A program made the position numbers and the translations under genes. Shown piece after piece: positions 26,384 through 35,907 of a stretch of 64,000 nt of DNA. The notes under the pieces were generated by a model, which searched no databases, was not told the DNA's origin, and saw only the letters and a list, made by a program, of their open reading frames with translations. This stretch comes from Cellulophaga sp. L1A9 (lineage in GTDB: Bacteria; Bacteroidota; Bacteroidia; Flavobacteriales; Flavobacteriaceae): contig NZ_CP047027.1 of NCBI RefSeq assembly GCF_009797025.1, forward strand, positions 3,782,001-3,846,000, given 5' to 3'. Numbering within the stretch: position 1 is the stretch's first letter; each line of letters begins with the position of its first letter.

Positions 26384-27340
26384 ATGAAAACAAAATTATT
26401 TTTAAGCAGTCTATTAACTTTATGTATTGGTTCGTTTACTGCGAGTTCACAAACTTTTGATAAAGTTTGGATGGATTATGGAAACTCAGAATACTATGGG
26501 GCTGTAATTAGTATTGCATCTCAAGATGAACCAGGATCTTCTCTGTTTTATGATTACACTTCAGACTCGCCTGCGGTTCCTCTACCTACAGGTGCTGCAA
26601 ACCAGACAGCATTTAAATATGTGAAAGCTAGTACAGTTGCAACTTCAGAAACTCCAAGCTTTACAGTTCAGCTTAATGGGGATTTAGACGATGCAGAAGT
26701 TACTGCTACCATCGATATTAATGTAAAGGTTAGTGTTTATATAGTTGCAGATCCAGATGCTAGTACAGGAGTAGACTTAGCTGGTTTAGTAACTTCTACA
26801 GGAGCTGACATGAGGTTTACATTGCAACTAAAAGATTCTGATGGAGTAGCTAGTACAAGAACAAGTGCAAGACCTTTAGGTGCTAAGATTGATTTTAATA
26901 CGGGGTGGCAAGAGTTAGATTTTAAGGTTCAAATTAGAACTCAAGATGCTACAAATTTAAACCAATATGATCAAGCGACACTTGTTTTAGGTTCTACTAC
27001 AACAAAGCCTGGTGGAACTCTTAAGTATTACACAGATGGTACTAACTTTTTAGAGGAAGACGTATCTATTTATGTTAGTAGTATAGTATCTGATACTGCC
27101 TTAGATGCAACTGTATTATCTACTAATAACGATATTAATAAAACTGAGTCACTTTTGTTTTATCCTAACCCAGCAGAAGGTAAAATATTTTTATCTAATA
27201 ATGTAGAATCGGTTAAAATTTTTAATACAATAGGTTCTCTAGTTAAAGAGTCTAATGTAAAGCAAATAGATATAAGTAGTTTTTCTAAAGGTGTTTATCT
27301 TATTGAGATGGAATCAGAAAATGGTAAAAAAACGGTTTAG
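26384..27340 (+). CDS. T9SS-secreted protein, sorting domain ending at an early TAG
   Basis: 318 residues: signal peptide (residues 1-22), an all-beta domain of ~210 residues (VWMDYGNSEYYGAVISIASQ), and a Por-type C-terminal sorting domain from ~residue 245 (LLFYPNPAEGKIFLSN, VKIFNTIGSLVKESN, FSKGVYLIEMESENGKK). Sorting domains usually end with a basic tail. Here a TAG at 27338-27340 stops the protein after KTV, although the frame continues RFVKK and then TAA. This may be a recent AAG-to-TAG change that weakens secretion. The paralogous gene follows directly. Confidence 0.75.
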   Translation: MKTKLFLSSLLTLCIGSFTASSQTFDKVWMDYGNSEYYGAVISIASQDEPGSSLFYDYTSDSPAVPLPTGAANQTAFKYVKASTVATSETPSFTVQLNGDLDDAEVTATIDINVKVSVYIVADPDASTGVDLAGLVTSTGADMRFTLQLKDSDGVASTRTSARPLGAKIDFNTGWQELDFKVQIRTQDATNLNQYDQATLVLGSTTTKPGGTLKYYTDGTNFLEEDVSIYVSSIVSDTALDATVLSTNNDINKTESLLFYPNPAEGKIFLSNNVESVKIFNTIGSLVKESNVKQIDISSFSKGVYLIEMESENGKKTV

Positions 27341-27435
27341 CGTTTTGTGAAAAAATAAGAAAGAGTAAATAAGAAATGAGGTTTTGTTTATAATTATAAC
27401 ATAACCTCATTTTTATTATAAAATAAAGTATTATA

Positions 27436-28140
27436 ATGAAAAGAATATATTTAATTAGTTTGGCGTTGTTGTTTTCTTACTCCATAAATGCTCAAAATTG
27501 CTCCGAAATATGGTTAGATTATGGAAATGGTATAAAAAACATGGAGTTAGCAGATATATCAAGTCAAGATAAGAAATTGTCTAAAGATGATTTTAGTTTT
27601 ATATCTGCCACTCCATTAATACCTAAGTTAGAAGGGGTTAATATGCATAAAGCATTTAAGTTTACAAAAAATGCAAAAAGCACATCTGGTTTTCCATCTG
27701 TTACTTTTCAATTTAAAAATAATCTAGAAAGCAAGAAAATTGAAGATATTTTACTTGTTAATTTTGAAGTAAAAATATATGTTTCAGTAAATTTAGAGAT
27801 GGATGGTTTGGATTTAAGTACTGTGCCAAAAGAGCAACGTAAAATTGTTTTTATTATTGATGGAGATGCTGTTAAAAGAAGGTACAAAATATGCCATTTA
27901 AAAGATTTTAAACCCGGTTGGCAAACGCTTAAGGGGACTATTAAAGTCGATAAAGAAGATGCATCAAACATAAATGAATATACGCAATTTAAAATTGTTT
28001 TTGGAAAGCCACTTGCTGGGCATTCTAATGGTAAAAAATATTATACAGTAACTGAAAACCCTTCGTCTGATTCTGATTACTTAGCAGAAAAGATTGATTT
28101 TTATATTGCTTCAATTAAATCTAATATAAAGATTAAATAA
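27436..28140 (+). CDS. Secreted paralog of the preceding protein, no sorting domain
   Basis: 234 residues with a signal peptide (MKRIYLISLALLFSYSINAQ). The mature domain matches the first domain of the preceding gene (IWLDYGNGIKNMELADISSQ against VWMDYGNSEYYGAVISIASQ; both also have AFKF/AFKY and a GWQ segment). It lacks the C-terminal sorting domain, so it would stay periplasmic or be released, while its paralog goes through T9SS. The pair looks like a tandem duplication. Function unknown; carbohydrate binding is a reasonable guess. Confidence 0.68.
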   Translation: MKRIYLISLALLFSYSINAQNCSEIWLDYGNGIKNMELADISSQDKKLSKDDFSFISATPLIPKLEGVNMHKAFKFTKNAKSTSGFPSVTFQFKNNLESKKIEDILLVNFEVKIYVSVNLEMDGLDLSTVPKEQRKIVFIIDGDAVKRRYKICHLKDFKPGWQTLKGTIKVDKEDASNINEYTQFKIVFGKPLAGHSNGKKYYTVTENPSSDSDYLAEKIDFYIASIKSNIKIK

Positions 28141-28213
28141 TTTAAAATTAACATCCCAATTCAACAACTATCTAAGTCTTTGCTTTAGTATAGTAAGATT
28201 TTTCTACAAATAA

Positions 28214-30484
28214 ATGATTATGAAAATATTGATAGTTAAACTTGTGTTTTTGTTAGTTGTCATTACCACTACTAAAGTACAAGGGCAAAATTCTTTTTTT
28301 AATGTTTTTGATGCTTTTGGCATCACACCAACGGCAACGCAAGGAACAAGTAGTTTATCATTAACTACTGCAGATGAAAACTGGACAGAGTCAGATTGGT
28401 TTCCAGGTCAACCTTGGGATGAAGATGATGTTTTTCATACGCAATTGAATCATACATCAGATGATCTTGATTTGTCTATTAGAATAGGTAAAGGAGGACA
28501 AATATATTCTTGGATTTTAGAAGGTACAGGGGAGTTAATTCCACCGCAAGCAGGTGCTAGAGGTGAGAGTCCTTGGGTAGATGATGTGGTCCTTCAAACA
28601 TGGAGAGATAAAATAAATCATGATGATAGTGTATTGATGGATGGTATTCCTTACGCAAATGGATTTGTTCATGGAGCTGGTATGTATGTTCGTACAGATT
28701 TTGATCCTGTTATGGATCCCGAAACTCCTTTTTATCATCCATTATTTACTGAAAAATTTGATAAGGGTGATCGAAGTTATAGCTGTGTTAACTGGGGTCC
28801 CGTTGTAAAACCAAGTATAAATAGAGGAGATATAATGTTCTACCACAAATATCGTCATATAGGCGATAATGTGTTAGAGATTACCTATTACGGATATAAT
28901 TTCGGATCTAATACTTATGGAGACATTGCTATGCCTTGGGCTATGATGCGTCTCTCAGTATTTGCAAACTCTATAAAATCTATGCCTGACGGAGTTAGTT
29001 TTAAGCAGTTTGAAGGTACTTATTCGACTCGATTTAATATCGCCGATGCAGGAGGTTGGGTAGCTAAAACAACGCTATTAGATGAAAATGGAATGGATAA
29101 TCCTTCAGCGTTAACCATAAGTACTGTTCATGGTTTGGATAAGCATTATGGAGAAAGTTGGCAACCTAGAAAATCACTATGTAGTATTGGTATCTCTGGG
29201 GTTCCTAATTCCACCAGAGATATTACTATTATGACGGCTTTTAACAACGGCACAGACGTTGGGCCAGGTAGGGGCTTTTTTAAACGTATTTATATGGTTT
29301 TGGGAGAACGAGATGAAGTTATTCAAAAATCGTATGATTTAGTTGATAAGGTAGAATATGGTATTGTAGACATTAGTAAGGAAGCATCTGAAATGTTGCC
29401 ACTTTACATTACTAGTGTAGATGATCAAAATATTTTCACGAATTCTATGCCAACGACAGATTCTGAACCGATAGCATACACTTATGCCCTTCCGGTTACA
29501 AACTCGGTGCCTTTATTTTTGATAAAAGACAATGATACTGGTAGTTATAATTTGACTACAGATCCCTATGCTATTTGTGGAAGAAAAGAGTTTATACATC
29601 CGGATTTTACAGATAGAGATATCTATCAGCCTTATGACGGAAAAACAGAATGGGTGGCTATGTTAGGCTATATAATGCCTGAGAGTGACGAAAATTCACA
29701 AGTTGGTACAGACAATATGGTACTCCTTTCAGATGTAATTTGTAACGATTGCTTTATTCCAGGAGAAAAATTCAATTCTAATGAATTATTAATAAGAGAT
29801 AATAGTGAAATTATAAGCTCTTTTATGATACAAGAAAACGAGACTGGTTTTTGTTCCGTTGATGGGGAGATTAATGATAATCAACCAGGTTACACAGGAG
29901 ATGGTTTTGCCAATACTGATAATGCAGCTGCGAATGGTATAGATTGGCAAATATCTGGAGATGAAGGTTCTTATACGTTTACATGGAGACATGCAGCTAC
30001 AACTAATAGAATAGCTAATTTATTAGTAAATGGAGAGCCTATATTAAATAATATAACGCTTAGTTCTACAGGGAATTGGGCGGTTTGGGGAGAAACCTCT
30101 GTTACTGTTAATTTATCAGAAGGAATTAAGGATATAAGATTGGAATCCGTGAGTGATACGGGTTTGTGTAATATTGATTACATGAATGTACAAGGTCCAA
30201 ATGCTACTGCTGCTGCTGCTTCATGTGAGCCTCTTAGTAATAGCAGTATATATTTAGAGGAGGAAAATGCTATTCGGGTATACTCAAATCTATCTTCATC
30301 AACATTTACGCTTTCCGAAAACGTAGTTCAAGTAGAGGTGTATAATATGAATGGACAATTGGTTAAGAGTTTTCCTAGGAATGAGAGGAACTTTGAAATT
30401 TCTGAATTGTCATCAGGGGTGTATCTTTTAAAAGTTGTTTCAGAAAATGGAGCAAAGGAAATATTGAAAATAATAAAAGTTTAA
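28214..30484 (+). CDS. T9SS-secreted protein with CBM6/35-like module
   Basis: 756 residues. The start at 28214 or the ATG two codons later gives the signal peptide. Residues ~25-530 form a large domain without a recognised family (TESDWFPGQPWDEDDVFHTQ, GKGGQIYSWILEGTGEL, VVKPSINRGDIMFYHKYRHI), possibly a catalytic beta-fold. Residues ~540-660 are a CBM6/35-like beta-sandwich (NQPGYTGDGFANTDNAA, SYTFTWRHAA, IRLESVSDTGLCNIDYMNV). Residues ~685-756 are a Por sorting domain (IRVYSNLSSSTFTLSENVVQ, GVYLLKVVSENGAKEIL). It is probably a surface-exposed or secreted polysaccharide-active protein. Confidence 0.75.
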   Translation: MIMKILIVKLVFLLVVITTTKVQGQNSFFNVFDAFGITPTATQGTSSLSLTTADENWTESDWFPGQPWDEDDVFHTQLNHTSDDLDLSIRIGKGGQIYSWILEGTGELIPPQAGARGESPWVDDVVLQTWRDKINHDDSVLMDGIPYANGFVHGAGMYVRTDFDPVMDPETPFYHPLFTEKFDKGDRSYSCVNWGPVVKPSINRGDIMFYHKYRHIGDNVLEITYYGYNFGSNTYGDIAMPWAMMRLSVFANSIKSMPDGVSFKQFEGTYSTRFNIADAGGWVAKTTLLDENGMDNPSALTISTVHGLDKHYGESWQPRKSLCSIGISGVPNSTRDITIMTAFNNGTDVGPGRGFFKRIYMVLGERDEVIQKSYDLVDKVEYGIVDISKEASEMLPLYITSVDDQNIFTNSMPTTDSEPIAYTYALPVTNSVPLFLIKDNDTGSYNLTTDPYAICGRKEFIHPDFTDRDIYQPYDGKTEWVAMLGYIMPESDENSQVGTDNMVLLSDVICNDCFIPGEKFNSNELLIRDNSEIISSFMIQENETGFCSVDGEINDNQPGYTGDGFANTDNAAANGIDWQISGDEGSYTFTWRHAATTNRIANLLVNGEPILNNITLSSTGNWAVWGETSVTVNLSEGIKDIRLESVSDTGLCNIDYMNVQGPNATAAAASCEPLSNSSIYLEEENAIRVYSNLSSSTFTLSENVVQVEVYNMNGQLVKSFPRNERNFEISELSSGVYLLKVVSENGAKEILKIIKV

Positions 30485-30689
30485 TATTTCACGAAATACA
30501 AATCATTTTATTCGATTTAATATTGTTTTAAGTGTTAAGGTGTTGTATATGAGTAGTTACTCAAAAAAAAACACCTAATGAAACCAGTTTTTATATTTCT
30601 GAATTTTCAGTAGGTGTTTGTTTTGTTGAAGTAATTCCCAAGAATGAATTAAAAGCAATATTTAAAGTAATTAACATTAATCAAAAGTT

Positions 30690-33254
30690 ATGAAAGTTAT
30701 GAAAGTTTTACTGGTACTATTTAGTTTTTTTTTATTAACTAATACTTATGCGCAGCCTGCAGGTCCTGGTGATTGGTCTAAAGTTCGTTTATATGGTCAT
30801 GCATATCGAGCTGAGGATTTTACAGATGAGCAATATGAATTTATTAAAGATAATTACTACATGTTTGGTGTTGCTAAAGGAAATGCTAGTGCCATTTACG
30901 GGTTTGGAAATTCAGATGAAGCATTGGCAGTGACAGCAACTAAGATTCGCCAGAACAACCCCAGTGCTAAGATTTTATATTATTGGAGTGCTAATTCAGC
31001 TTATGACTTTAACTATTCTAGTATAGATAATATAGTTTCCACTAATCCTAATTGGGTAGAAGAAGATGCTACAGGTGTACTACGTTGGACGTACCCAACT
31101 ACAGAAGCACAAAATTGGTGGGTAAATACTGCTGATAATGTTGTTGATAATACGGATTTTGATGGCGTGTTTGCAGATGGTCTTTCGGGGGCACAGATAC
31201 GTAATGTGTTAGATCCTATAAAGGAGAATTTAGATAATATGAATTCTTTTGTGCTTTACAATGGCTATTATGTTAGGCAATGGTTAGAGATATATGCAGA
31301 CTCAAGTGTTTTAGATAACGCAAATGGAGTTTTTGTAGAAGTGTTTTTTAGAGGTACAGTATTTGCAACAGCTACAGCGGAAGTTTTAATGGATGCATTA
31401 TTAGAAATCCCCAACGATAAATATATTATTTGTCGAAGCTCTGCTGGAGAATTTGGTTTAACTCACGATTTTTCTTTAGCAGCATATTTAATAGTAGCAA
31501 ACGACAACACATTTTATTCATGGGGAGGAGATGAAAACTCTTATGTTGCTGATGATACTCTTGCCTATTGGACAGATGATTTTTCAAAAGAAATAGGTGA
31601 ACCTTTAGGAGTTGCTACTAAAAATGGTTATGTATATACTAGGGTATTCGAGCATTGTTTGGTAGAAATAGATATTGATAATAAAACATCATCAATTATT
31701 TGGGGGCAAAACAATAGTCTTAATTCAGATGATTTACTTATAAACGAAAACGAGGTCGGATTTTGTTCTGTTGATGGGGCGATTAATAATAATCAACCAG
31801 GTTACACAGGAGATGGTTTTGTTAATACAGATAATGCAGCAGGTAATGGTATCAATTGGCTAATATCAGGAAGTGCAGGTTCTTATACATTTACATGGAG
31901 ACATGCCTGTCCAAGCGATAGGATAGGGAATTTATTGGTAAATGGAGAGTCTATTTTAAATAATATAACACTTGACGGTACAGGGGATTGGGCAGTTTGG
32001 GAAGAAAATACTTCTGTTACTGTTAATCTTCCAGCAGGAATTAAAGATGTAAGATTGGAGTCTGTAAGTACCAATGGTTTAGGTAATATTGACTATATGA
32101 AGGCTGAAGGGCCTAATGTTACCGCTGTTTCATGCAATAGTGGCAATATAAATTTTTTCACAATACAAGAAAACGAAACCGGATTCTGTTCTGTTGATGG
32201 AGCGATTAATAATAATCAGCCAGATTACACTGGAGATGGTTTTGTTAATACTGATAATGCTACAGGTAATGGAATAAATTGGAAAATATCTGGAGATGCA
32301 GGTTTATATACCTTTATATGGAATCATGCTTGTCCAAGTGATAGGCAAGGCGAGTTGTTTGTAAATGGAGTATCTGCTATAGGAGCAATTACATTTAATA
32401 AAACAACTGGATGGAATATTTGGGAAGAAAACACTTCTGTGACTGTTAATCTTCCAGCAGGAATTAAAGACATAAGATTGGAATCTATAAGTACCAATGG
32501 TTTAGGTAATATTGATTATATGAAAGTTGTAGGAGCTAATACTGAGCCTGTTTTATGTAGTAGTATAACTTCTTTTACAATACAAGAAAACGAGATCGGA
32601 TTTTGTTCTGTTGATGGGGCGATCAATAATAATCAACCGGGTTACACAGGAGATGGTTTTGCCAATACTGATAATGCATCAGGTAATGGCGTAAATTGGA
32701 AAATATTTGGAGATTCGGGTTCGTATACATTTACCTGGAATCATGCCTGTCCAAGTGACAGACAAGGAGAGTTGTTTGTAAACGGGGTATCTGTTTTAGA
32801 TGCAATTACATTTAATAAAACAACAGAATGGAATATTTGGAAAGAAAATACTTCTGTCACTGTTTATCTTCCAGCCGGGGTTAAAGACATAAGAATAGAG
32901 TCTATAAGTACCAATGGTTTAGGTAATATTGATTATATGAAGGTTGAAGGTCTTAATGCAAATGCTGTTTCATGTGGGGTTAGTAGCAAGACAGATATAG
33001 CTGTAAGTAAAAATAGTACATCTCTAGAGAATGATAATGCTATTCGAGTATATTCAAATCTATCGGAATCAACATTTACACTTTCAAAAAATGTAACTCT
33101 AGTAGAGGTGTATAGTATGAGTGGACAGTTGGTTAAGAGCTTTCCGAGGAATGAGACTAACTTTGATATTTTAGAGCTATCATCTGGAGTTTATGTTTTA
33201 AAAATTGTTTCTGAAAATGGACTAACAGAAACGTTTAAAATCATTAAAAAATAA
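30690..33254 (+). CDS. T9SS-secreted putative glycosidase with three CBM6/35-like modules
   Basis: 854 residues. Signal peptide 1-21. Residues ~28-345 form a TIM-barrel-like domain resembling hypothetical glycosyl hydrolases of the GHL15 type (KVRLYGHAYRAEDFTDEQY, AKILYYWSANSAYDF, FDGVFADGLSG, with acidic residues at strand ends). The same type of domain occurs in the gene at 47395 (DGVFMDAF). Three near-identical CBM6/35-like modules follow at residues ~350-485, ~490-625 and ~628-765, each with ENE(V/T/I)GFCSVDGAINNNQP and GLGNIDYMK. A Por sorting domain ends the protein. Assignment of the barrel to a family is tentative. Confidence 0.78.
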   Translation: MKVMKVLLVLFSFFLLTNTYAQPAGPGDWSKVRLYGHAYRAEDFTDEQYEFIKDNYYMFGVAKGNASAIYGFGNSDEALAVTATKIRQNNPSAKILYYWSANSAYDFNYSSIDNIVSTNPNWVEEDATGVLRWTYPTTEAQNWWVNTADNVVDNTDFDGVFADGLSGAQIRNVLDPIKENLDNMNSFVLYNGYYVRQWLEIYADSSVLDNANGVFVEVFFRGTVFATATAEVLMDALLEIPNDKYIICRSSAGEFGLTHDFSLAAYLIVANDNTFYSWGGDENSYVADDTLAYWTDDFSKEIGEPLGVATKNGYVYTRVFEHCLVEIDIDNKTSSIIWGQNNSLNSDDLLINENEVGFCSVDGAINNNQPGYTGDGFVNTDNAAGNGINWLISGSAGSYTFTWRHACPSDRIGNLLVNGESILNNITLDGTGDWAVWEENTSVTVNLPAGIKDVRLESVSTNGLGNIDYMKAEGPNVTAVSCNSGNINFFTIQENETGFCSVDGAINNNQPDYTGDGFVNTDNATGNGINWKISGDAGLYTFIWNHACPSDRQGELFVNGVSAIGAITFNKTTGWNIWEENTSVTVNLPAGIKDIRLESISTNGLGNIDYMKVVGANTEPVLCSSITSFTIQENEIGFCSVDGAINNNQPGYTGDGFANTDNASGNGVNWKIFGDSGSYTFTWNHACPSDRQGELFVNGVSVLDAITFNKTTEWNIWKENTSVTVYLPAGVKDIRIESISTNGLGNIDYMKVEGLNANAVSCGVSSKTDIAVSKNSTSLENDNAIRVYSNLSESTFTLSKNVTLVEVYSMSGQLVKSFPRNETNFDILELSSGVYVLKIVSENGLTETFKIIKK
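31740..32985 (+). repeat. Three tandem ~415-bp repeats encoding CBM modules
   Basis: Units begin near 31740, 32163 and 32578 and share long stretches at the DNA level (for example TTCTGTTGATGG and ACCAATGGTTTAGGTAATAT). A single related unit lies in the upstream gene at 29827-30195. The repeats suggest recent internal duplication. Confidence 0.85.
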
Positions 33255-33444
33255 TTATCCAATATGAAGACAGTTTAGTGTAAATTGTTTGGTTTTCAAT
33301 ATAGAGTGGTTACGATTATGTAGTCTAAAAACGAGAAACCTTGAAGGGAAATAGAATATGAAAATCCCTGCTTTTAAAAAGTTATTTTGGGTTGACTAGT
33401 TTTAGTTAAGTAGAATGTTTGAATAAAATGAATAAATATAAATT

Positions 33445-35658
33445 ATGAAAAACAATTTTTCAAGAAAAATAACCTTTTTAACACTTTTTTTATGTGCTTT
33501 TGTTATTGCGATGAATGCACAAACAAAAGTTATAAATGGCATAAAGATTACTGGTGATACCCCTTGGGTAATTACTGATGCAGATTATAAAAGAATGCCA
33601 ATACAAAAGGCTATAAAAGATGCCGAAAAGGATTGGTATAGAGTTTTTGGTTATCCACCTGTAATTTTTCATAACAATTCAAGCAGTAACTGGGATGGTC
33701 CAGTTATTGTATTTGGATCTTCAAAAAATATTAAAAATTTAACAAACGTTAAGCTTCCTAAAGAGAAAGAGCATTTTCATATTTTTTTAGATAATATAAA
33801 ATCAAAAAATAAGAACGCTGCCATTTTTGCTGCTGGAGCAGATGATAGAGGAACTATTTATGCTATTTATACTTTTACAGAAAAAGTTTTAGGGATAGAT
33901 CCTATGTATGTTTTTACAGACCATATTCCAAAAAAGCAATCGGAAATAGTAGTAAAGGGAGACTTTGAAATCAAATCTAAAAAGCCAACATTTGAGTATA
34001 GAGGTTGGTTTATAAATGATGAAGAGTTGCATGATGGTATGCACCGCGATCCTTTAGGAGGAAATGTAATTGCATCAGAGTGGATGGATAAAATTTTGGA
34101 AACTTTGTTAAGAACCAAAGGAAATATGATCATTCCTGAATCTGCACAATATCCAGATGCGAATGTGTACGATTTATGTAAAAGAAGAGGGGTTGCCGTA
34201 AATCATCATCATGTGACACCTGTTGGTTTAAATATGATGAATTGGCCTAAAAAAGTTCCTTTTTCGTTTATTACAGAAAAAGAAATTTTGTTAGATGCTT
34301 GGGAAAAAGCAATAAAAGTACAAGCTGATAAAGAAATTGTTTGGACTATTGGTTTTAGAGGTGAAAGTGATGGTGCTTTTTGGCATAGCGACCCTGCGGC
34401 TCCAAAAACGGAGGAAGGAAGAGCAAAAGTAATTGCAGAAGCAATGCAAGCACAAACAGATATTATTAGAAAATACCAGCCAGATGCAACCATAGTAGCT
34501 GCACTTTGGAATGAACAAGGAGCATTTTACAATAAAGGATTATTAAAAATACCTGAAGGAGTGACCAAAATGTTTGCTGATGATGGTCGTGGTTTTATGA
34601 GAGATAGTGGTGGAAAATATTTGGAGAAAGGAGATGGTTTGTACTATCATGTAATGATGATGATGTTAACACAAAACCGTACTACAGAAGGAGTTCCACC
34701 TGCACGTTTTTATAAAGAATTAAAACGTTACGTAGATAAAGGAGCTACAAAATATGCGGTAATTAATGTGAGTGGTATTCGTCCAGCAGCACTATCTGTG
34801 AATGCAATTAATGACTTTTTATGGGATGCAACACCTGCTCTTAGTAAATCTCCTGAAGCATCTATGAAAGATTATTTAAAGGGGTGGTATGCTAAAGAAT
34901 TTGGAGAGGAATTAGCTTCAGAGTTAACAGATTTACGATTACACTATTACAATATTCCTTATATGCGAGAAAAAATGCCTTCAGGAGATAGATGGGTAGG
35001 AGCTCGAGGTGAGCACTTGTTACAGTATCTAATACAAGCTGCATTGCAACGTTTTGGAGATGGAATTGCCAAAGGTAAAACTATTAATGCAATGATAGAA
35101 AGTACAAAAGGTAGAAAAAGAATGAATAATCTGGCTCAGACAAAAGAACCTCTAGCCGAAACAGCAGATTTCTTTCCTAGTTTATGGAAATCAACCTTAA
35201 AGATATCCGAAGAAATTCCAGAAGATAGAAAGGATTTTTATCAAGCACATTTTACATATCAAGTAGCAGTTCATATGTATTCTGCAAGAGCATTACAAAT
35301 TATTTCAGATGCATTGGAAGCTTATGAGAAAAATCTAAGCCCACAAGATTTTGCAAATGAGATGGAGCTTGCTTTGGTAGAAATTGAAAACATAATTGTG
35401 GAAGCTCACAAATCCGAATATGGGAAATGGGACACTATGTTTATGCATGTTCGTTTAATGGATATATATAAAACACGTTTGATGTTAAAAGGTGTGATTG
35501 CAAAAATACGTAAGCAGCCTTATACTTCTGAATTCAGAGGGTATAGAAATGGATCTTTTTGGAAATCAGCACATGAATACATGGATCATGGTGATGGAGT
35601 ATTTCCATATTTCTATAAGCATTCTGGTAGAGGCTTAGAGGTGCTTGAGGAAAAATAA
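33445..35658 (+). CDS. GH115-like glycoside hydrolase (possible alpha-glucuronidase)
   Basis: 737 residues with a signal peptide (residues 1-25). The N-terminal domain (residues ~30-160) precedes a catalytic barrel with YRGWFINDEELHDGMHRDP, GNMIIPESAQYPDANVYDLC, NHHHVTPVGLNMMNWPKK and TIGFRGESDGAFW, features of the GH115 family. GH115 enzymes remove (4-O-methyl-)glucuronic acid from xylans and related glycans. Here the target is probably a uronic-acid-bearing branch of an algal polysaccharide (inference). It is somewhat shorter than many GH115 proteins (~800-950 aa). A decayed C-terminal fragment of another gene follows at 35661. Confidence 0.82.
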   Translation: MKNNFSRKITFLTLFLCAFVIAMNAQTKVINGIKITGDTPWVITDADYKRMPIQKAIKDAEKDWYRVFGYPPVIFHNNSSSNWDGPVIVFGSSKNIKNLTNVKLPKEKEHFHIFLDNIKSKNKNAAIFAAGADDRGTIYAIYTFTEKVLGIDPMYVFTDHIPKKQSEIVVKGDFEIKSKKPTFEYRGWFINDEELHDGMHRDPLGGNVIASEWMDKILETLLRTKGNMIIPESAQYPDANVYDLCKRRGVAVNHHHVTPVGLNMMNWPKKVPFSFITEKEILLDAWEKAIKVQADKEIVWTIGFRGESDGAFWHSDPAAPKTEEGRAKVIAEAMQAQTDIIRKYQPDATIVAALWNEQGAFYNKGLLKIPEGVTKMFADDGRGFMRDSGGKYLEKGDGLYYHVMMMMLTQNRTTEGVPPARFYKELKRYVDKGATKYAVINVSGIRPAALSVNAINDFLWDATPALSKSPEASMKDYLKGWYAKEFGEELASELTDLRLHYYNIPYMREKMPSGDRWVGARGEHLLQYLIQAALQRFGDGIAKGKTINAMIESTKGRKRMNNLAQTKEPLAETADFFPSLWKSTLKISEEIPEDRKDFYQAHFTYQVAVHMYSARALQIISDALEAYEKNLSPQDFANEMELALVEIENIIVEAHKSEYGKWDTMFMHVRLMDIYKTRLMLKGVIAKIRKQPYTSEFRGYRNGSFWKSAHEYMDHGDGVFPYFYKHSGRGLEVLEEK

Positions 35659-35660
35659 AA

Positions 35661-35804
35661 TTGAGTACCAGAGTTGTAACGAATAAATATTTATGGGATA
35701 AAAAATGGACTCGACTATGCAAAATTGGAATGGTAAAAGATGATGTTATAGAGATCAAAATGCCTCCCGCTAGGGCTGCAGTAATTAAAATAGCTATTCG
35801 TTAA
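35661..35804 (+). pseudogene. Remnant of an enzyme C-terminus
   Basis: An open stretch of 47 codons encodes NKYLWDKKWTRLCKIGMV and DDVIEIKMPPARAAVIKIAIR. It is protein-like, has no start codon, and ends like the last beta-strand of many glycosidase C-terminal sandwich domains. It is the trace of a deleted gene between the GH115 and regulator genes. Parent family not identified. Confidence 0.4.
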
Positions 35805-35907
35805 AAGAATATAGAAAATATATTACTATTTAATCTAGACTTGCAAAAAAAAGTTGGATAATTAAAATCATTTTTTAAAAAATTATTAATCTCTATTTTT
35901 ATCTTTG

